5,542 nt of DNA from Fidelibacterota bacterium (GTDB taxonomy: Bacteria > Fidelibacterota > UBA2242), in the NCBI GenBank assembly GCA_003645845.1, contig QNCV01000186.1, positions 1 through 5,542 of the forward strand. The letters run 5' to 3'. The translations under genes and the position numbers were made by a program. Each line of letters starts with the position of its first letter. Position 1 is the stretch's first letter. The notes under the pieces were generated by a model. It saw nothing but the letters and a program-made list of their open reading frames with translations, searched no databases and had not been told where the DNA came from. Below are positions 5,108 to 5,542 of this stretch, piece after piece.

Positions 5108-5215
5108 TCATGGTTAGAACAATCCTTAATCCGATTATTTGGAAAGTTATTGTTGGGAAGCACGGCTGAAAAAGTTATCCGTAAATACGAAAAACCGGTT
5201 CTGCTTGTTCGCTGA
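5108..5215 (+). pseudogene. Universal stress protein (UspA) C-terminal remnant
   Basis: Reading the frame that ends in TGA at 5213-5215 gives a clear UspA carboxy-terminus. It runs from SWLEQSLIRLFGK through LLLGSTAEKVIRKYEKPVLLVR, carrying the GS(T) phosphate-binding residues and the last strand (VLLVR) of the Usp fold. A normal Usp domain has about 140 residues; here the frame stays open back only to a TGA at 5021-5023, with no ATG and no conserved Usp sequence before about 5100. The ATP-binding N-terminal DxS region is absent. The rest was probably lost by deletion between tauE and this point, leaving a non-functional fragment. A product from TTG 5057 (52 residues) is conceivable but would lack most of the fold. 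The fragment ends 37 bp before the porin-like gene. Confidence 0.7.
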
Positions 5216-5252
5216 AAATAAGAAAAACACAAAAATTGAGTGGCAAAATATA

Positions 5253-5542
5253 ATGGTAGGATTAGGCCGAAGGACCCGGCAAAGCGAAGTTATTGTAACT
5301 CTGCTGTTCGCGATTATCCTTTATTCCTCTCCTGCCGCGGCAAATTCGTCCGGTGCGTTATCCGCTTTTTCCCCGGATATATTTCACTTTAAGAGTTATC
5401 TGCATCTTCGCTATAGTTTTATTCAGAAGGAATCACGTTATCCGATAGATGAAGGTAAATGGAGCCTTCGCAGATTCAAAGTAATAGTAAACTGGAGATT
5501 GAATCAAAACACTCAATTCTACTCACAATTCGTTTACAAAAC
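5253..5542 (+). CDS. Porin-like outer-membrane protein, N-terminal part (runs off window)
   Basis: The frame from ATG 5253 is open to the window end (96 complete codons). It begins with a classical Sec signal peptide: a basic n-region (RRTR), a hydrophobic core (VIVTLLFAIILY) and an AAA-type cleavage site near residue 31 (SPAAA-NS). The mature part alternates polar and aromatic or hydrophobic residues in strand-like pieces: SYLHLRYSFI, WSLRRFKVIVNWRL and TQFYSQFVYK, with a short turn (RYPIDEGK) between them. The RR before a strand and the WRL..N.QFYSQF pattern are reminiscent of phosphate-selective porin O/P-type barrels. GAGTGG is a weak ribosome-binding site. It would let anions or small solutes through the outer membrane, which fits a transport cluster with TauE. 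It could also be another outer-membrane barrel; the C-terminus is needed to decide. Confidence 0.75.
   Translation, partial: MVGLGRRTRQSEVIVTLLFAIILYSSPAAANSSGALSAFSPDIFHFKSYLHLRYSFIQKESRYPIDEGKWSLRRFKVIVNWRLNQNTQFYSQFVYK

Noticed and set aside
1..5542. CRISPR array, tRNA, rRNA, phage or full insertion sequence
   Set aside because: No regular spaced repeats, cloverleaf-like or rRNA-like sequence, phage genes, or transposase frame could be recognised on either strand.

Overview
The window carries an accessory-type cluster from a Gram-negative bacterium: the last gene starts with a Sec signal peptide followed by strands that look like an outer-membrane porin. GC content is moderate in the well-conserved genes and visibly lower between them. 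FmdE and TauE families plus thiol-dependent arsenate reduction would suit an anaerobic or sediment organism. A TAtcTTTa sequence in front of tetR resembles a Bacteroidota-type promoter, but this is too little to assign a phylum. All convincing genes lie on the + strand.

Left part (1-2130), metalloid/thiol module. It holds the 3' end of an ArsP-type (PF03773) permease, then a non-coding AT-rich element of about 345 bp bounded by 30-bp imperfect inverted repeats (MITE-like, flanked by TA). A thioredoxin-coupled arsenate reductase (arsC, LMW phosphatase fold) follows, and 4 nt after it a small CPNC thioredoxin/glutaredoxin-like protein. Together these could export an arsenical, reduce arsenate, and supply electrons to the reductase. 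No ArsR-type regulator is visible.

Middle (2131-3563), regulator region. A small doubtful ORF overlaps the start of a TetR/AcrR-family regulator. A perfect 18-bp palindrome lies 15 bp before the tetR ATG, over the predicted transcription start, and a related inverted repeat lies 137 bp upstream. This is a strong picture of autoregulation. A 94-residue four-helix membrane protein built from two near-identical repeats (SPW-like) follows. A 238-bp non-coding stretch comes next, containing a 119-bp imperfect inverted-repeat structure.

Right part (3564-5542). An FmdE-domain protein with a C-terminal CxxC/CxxC zinc ribbon is followed by a strong hairpin and a TauE/SafE anion permease. A decayed C-terminal fragment of a universal stress protein follows, then the first 96 codons of a porin-like outer-membrane protein that runs off the window. 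The hairpin sits so close to tauE that no promoter fits between them, so tauE probably depends on read-through from fmdE.

The points most worth a second look are the MITE-like element with its internal duplication, the two-site TetR operator, the fmdE-tauE intercistronic hairpin, and the usp remnant. No phage, CRISPR, tRNA, rRNA or complete insertion sequence was seen.
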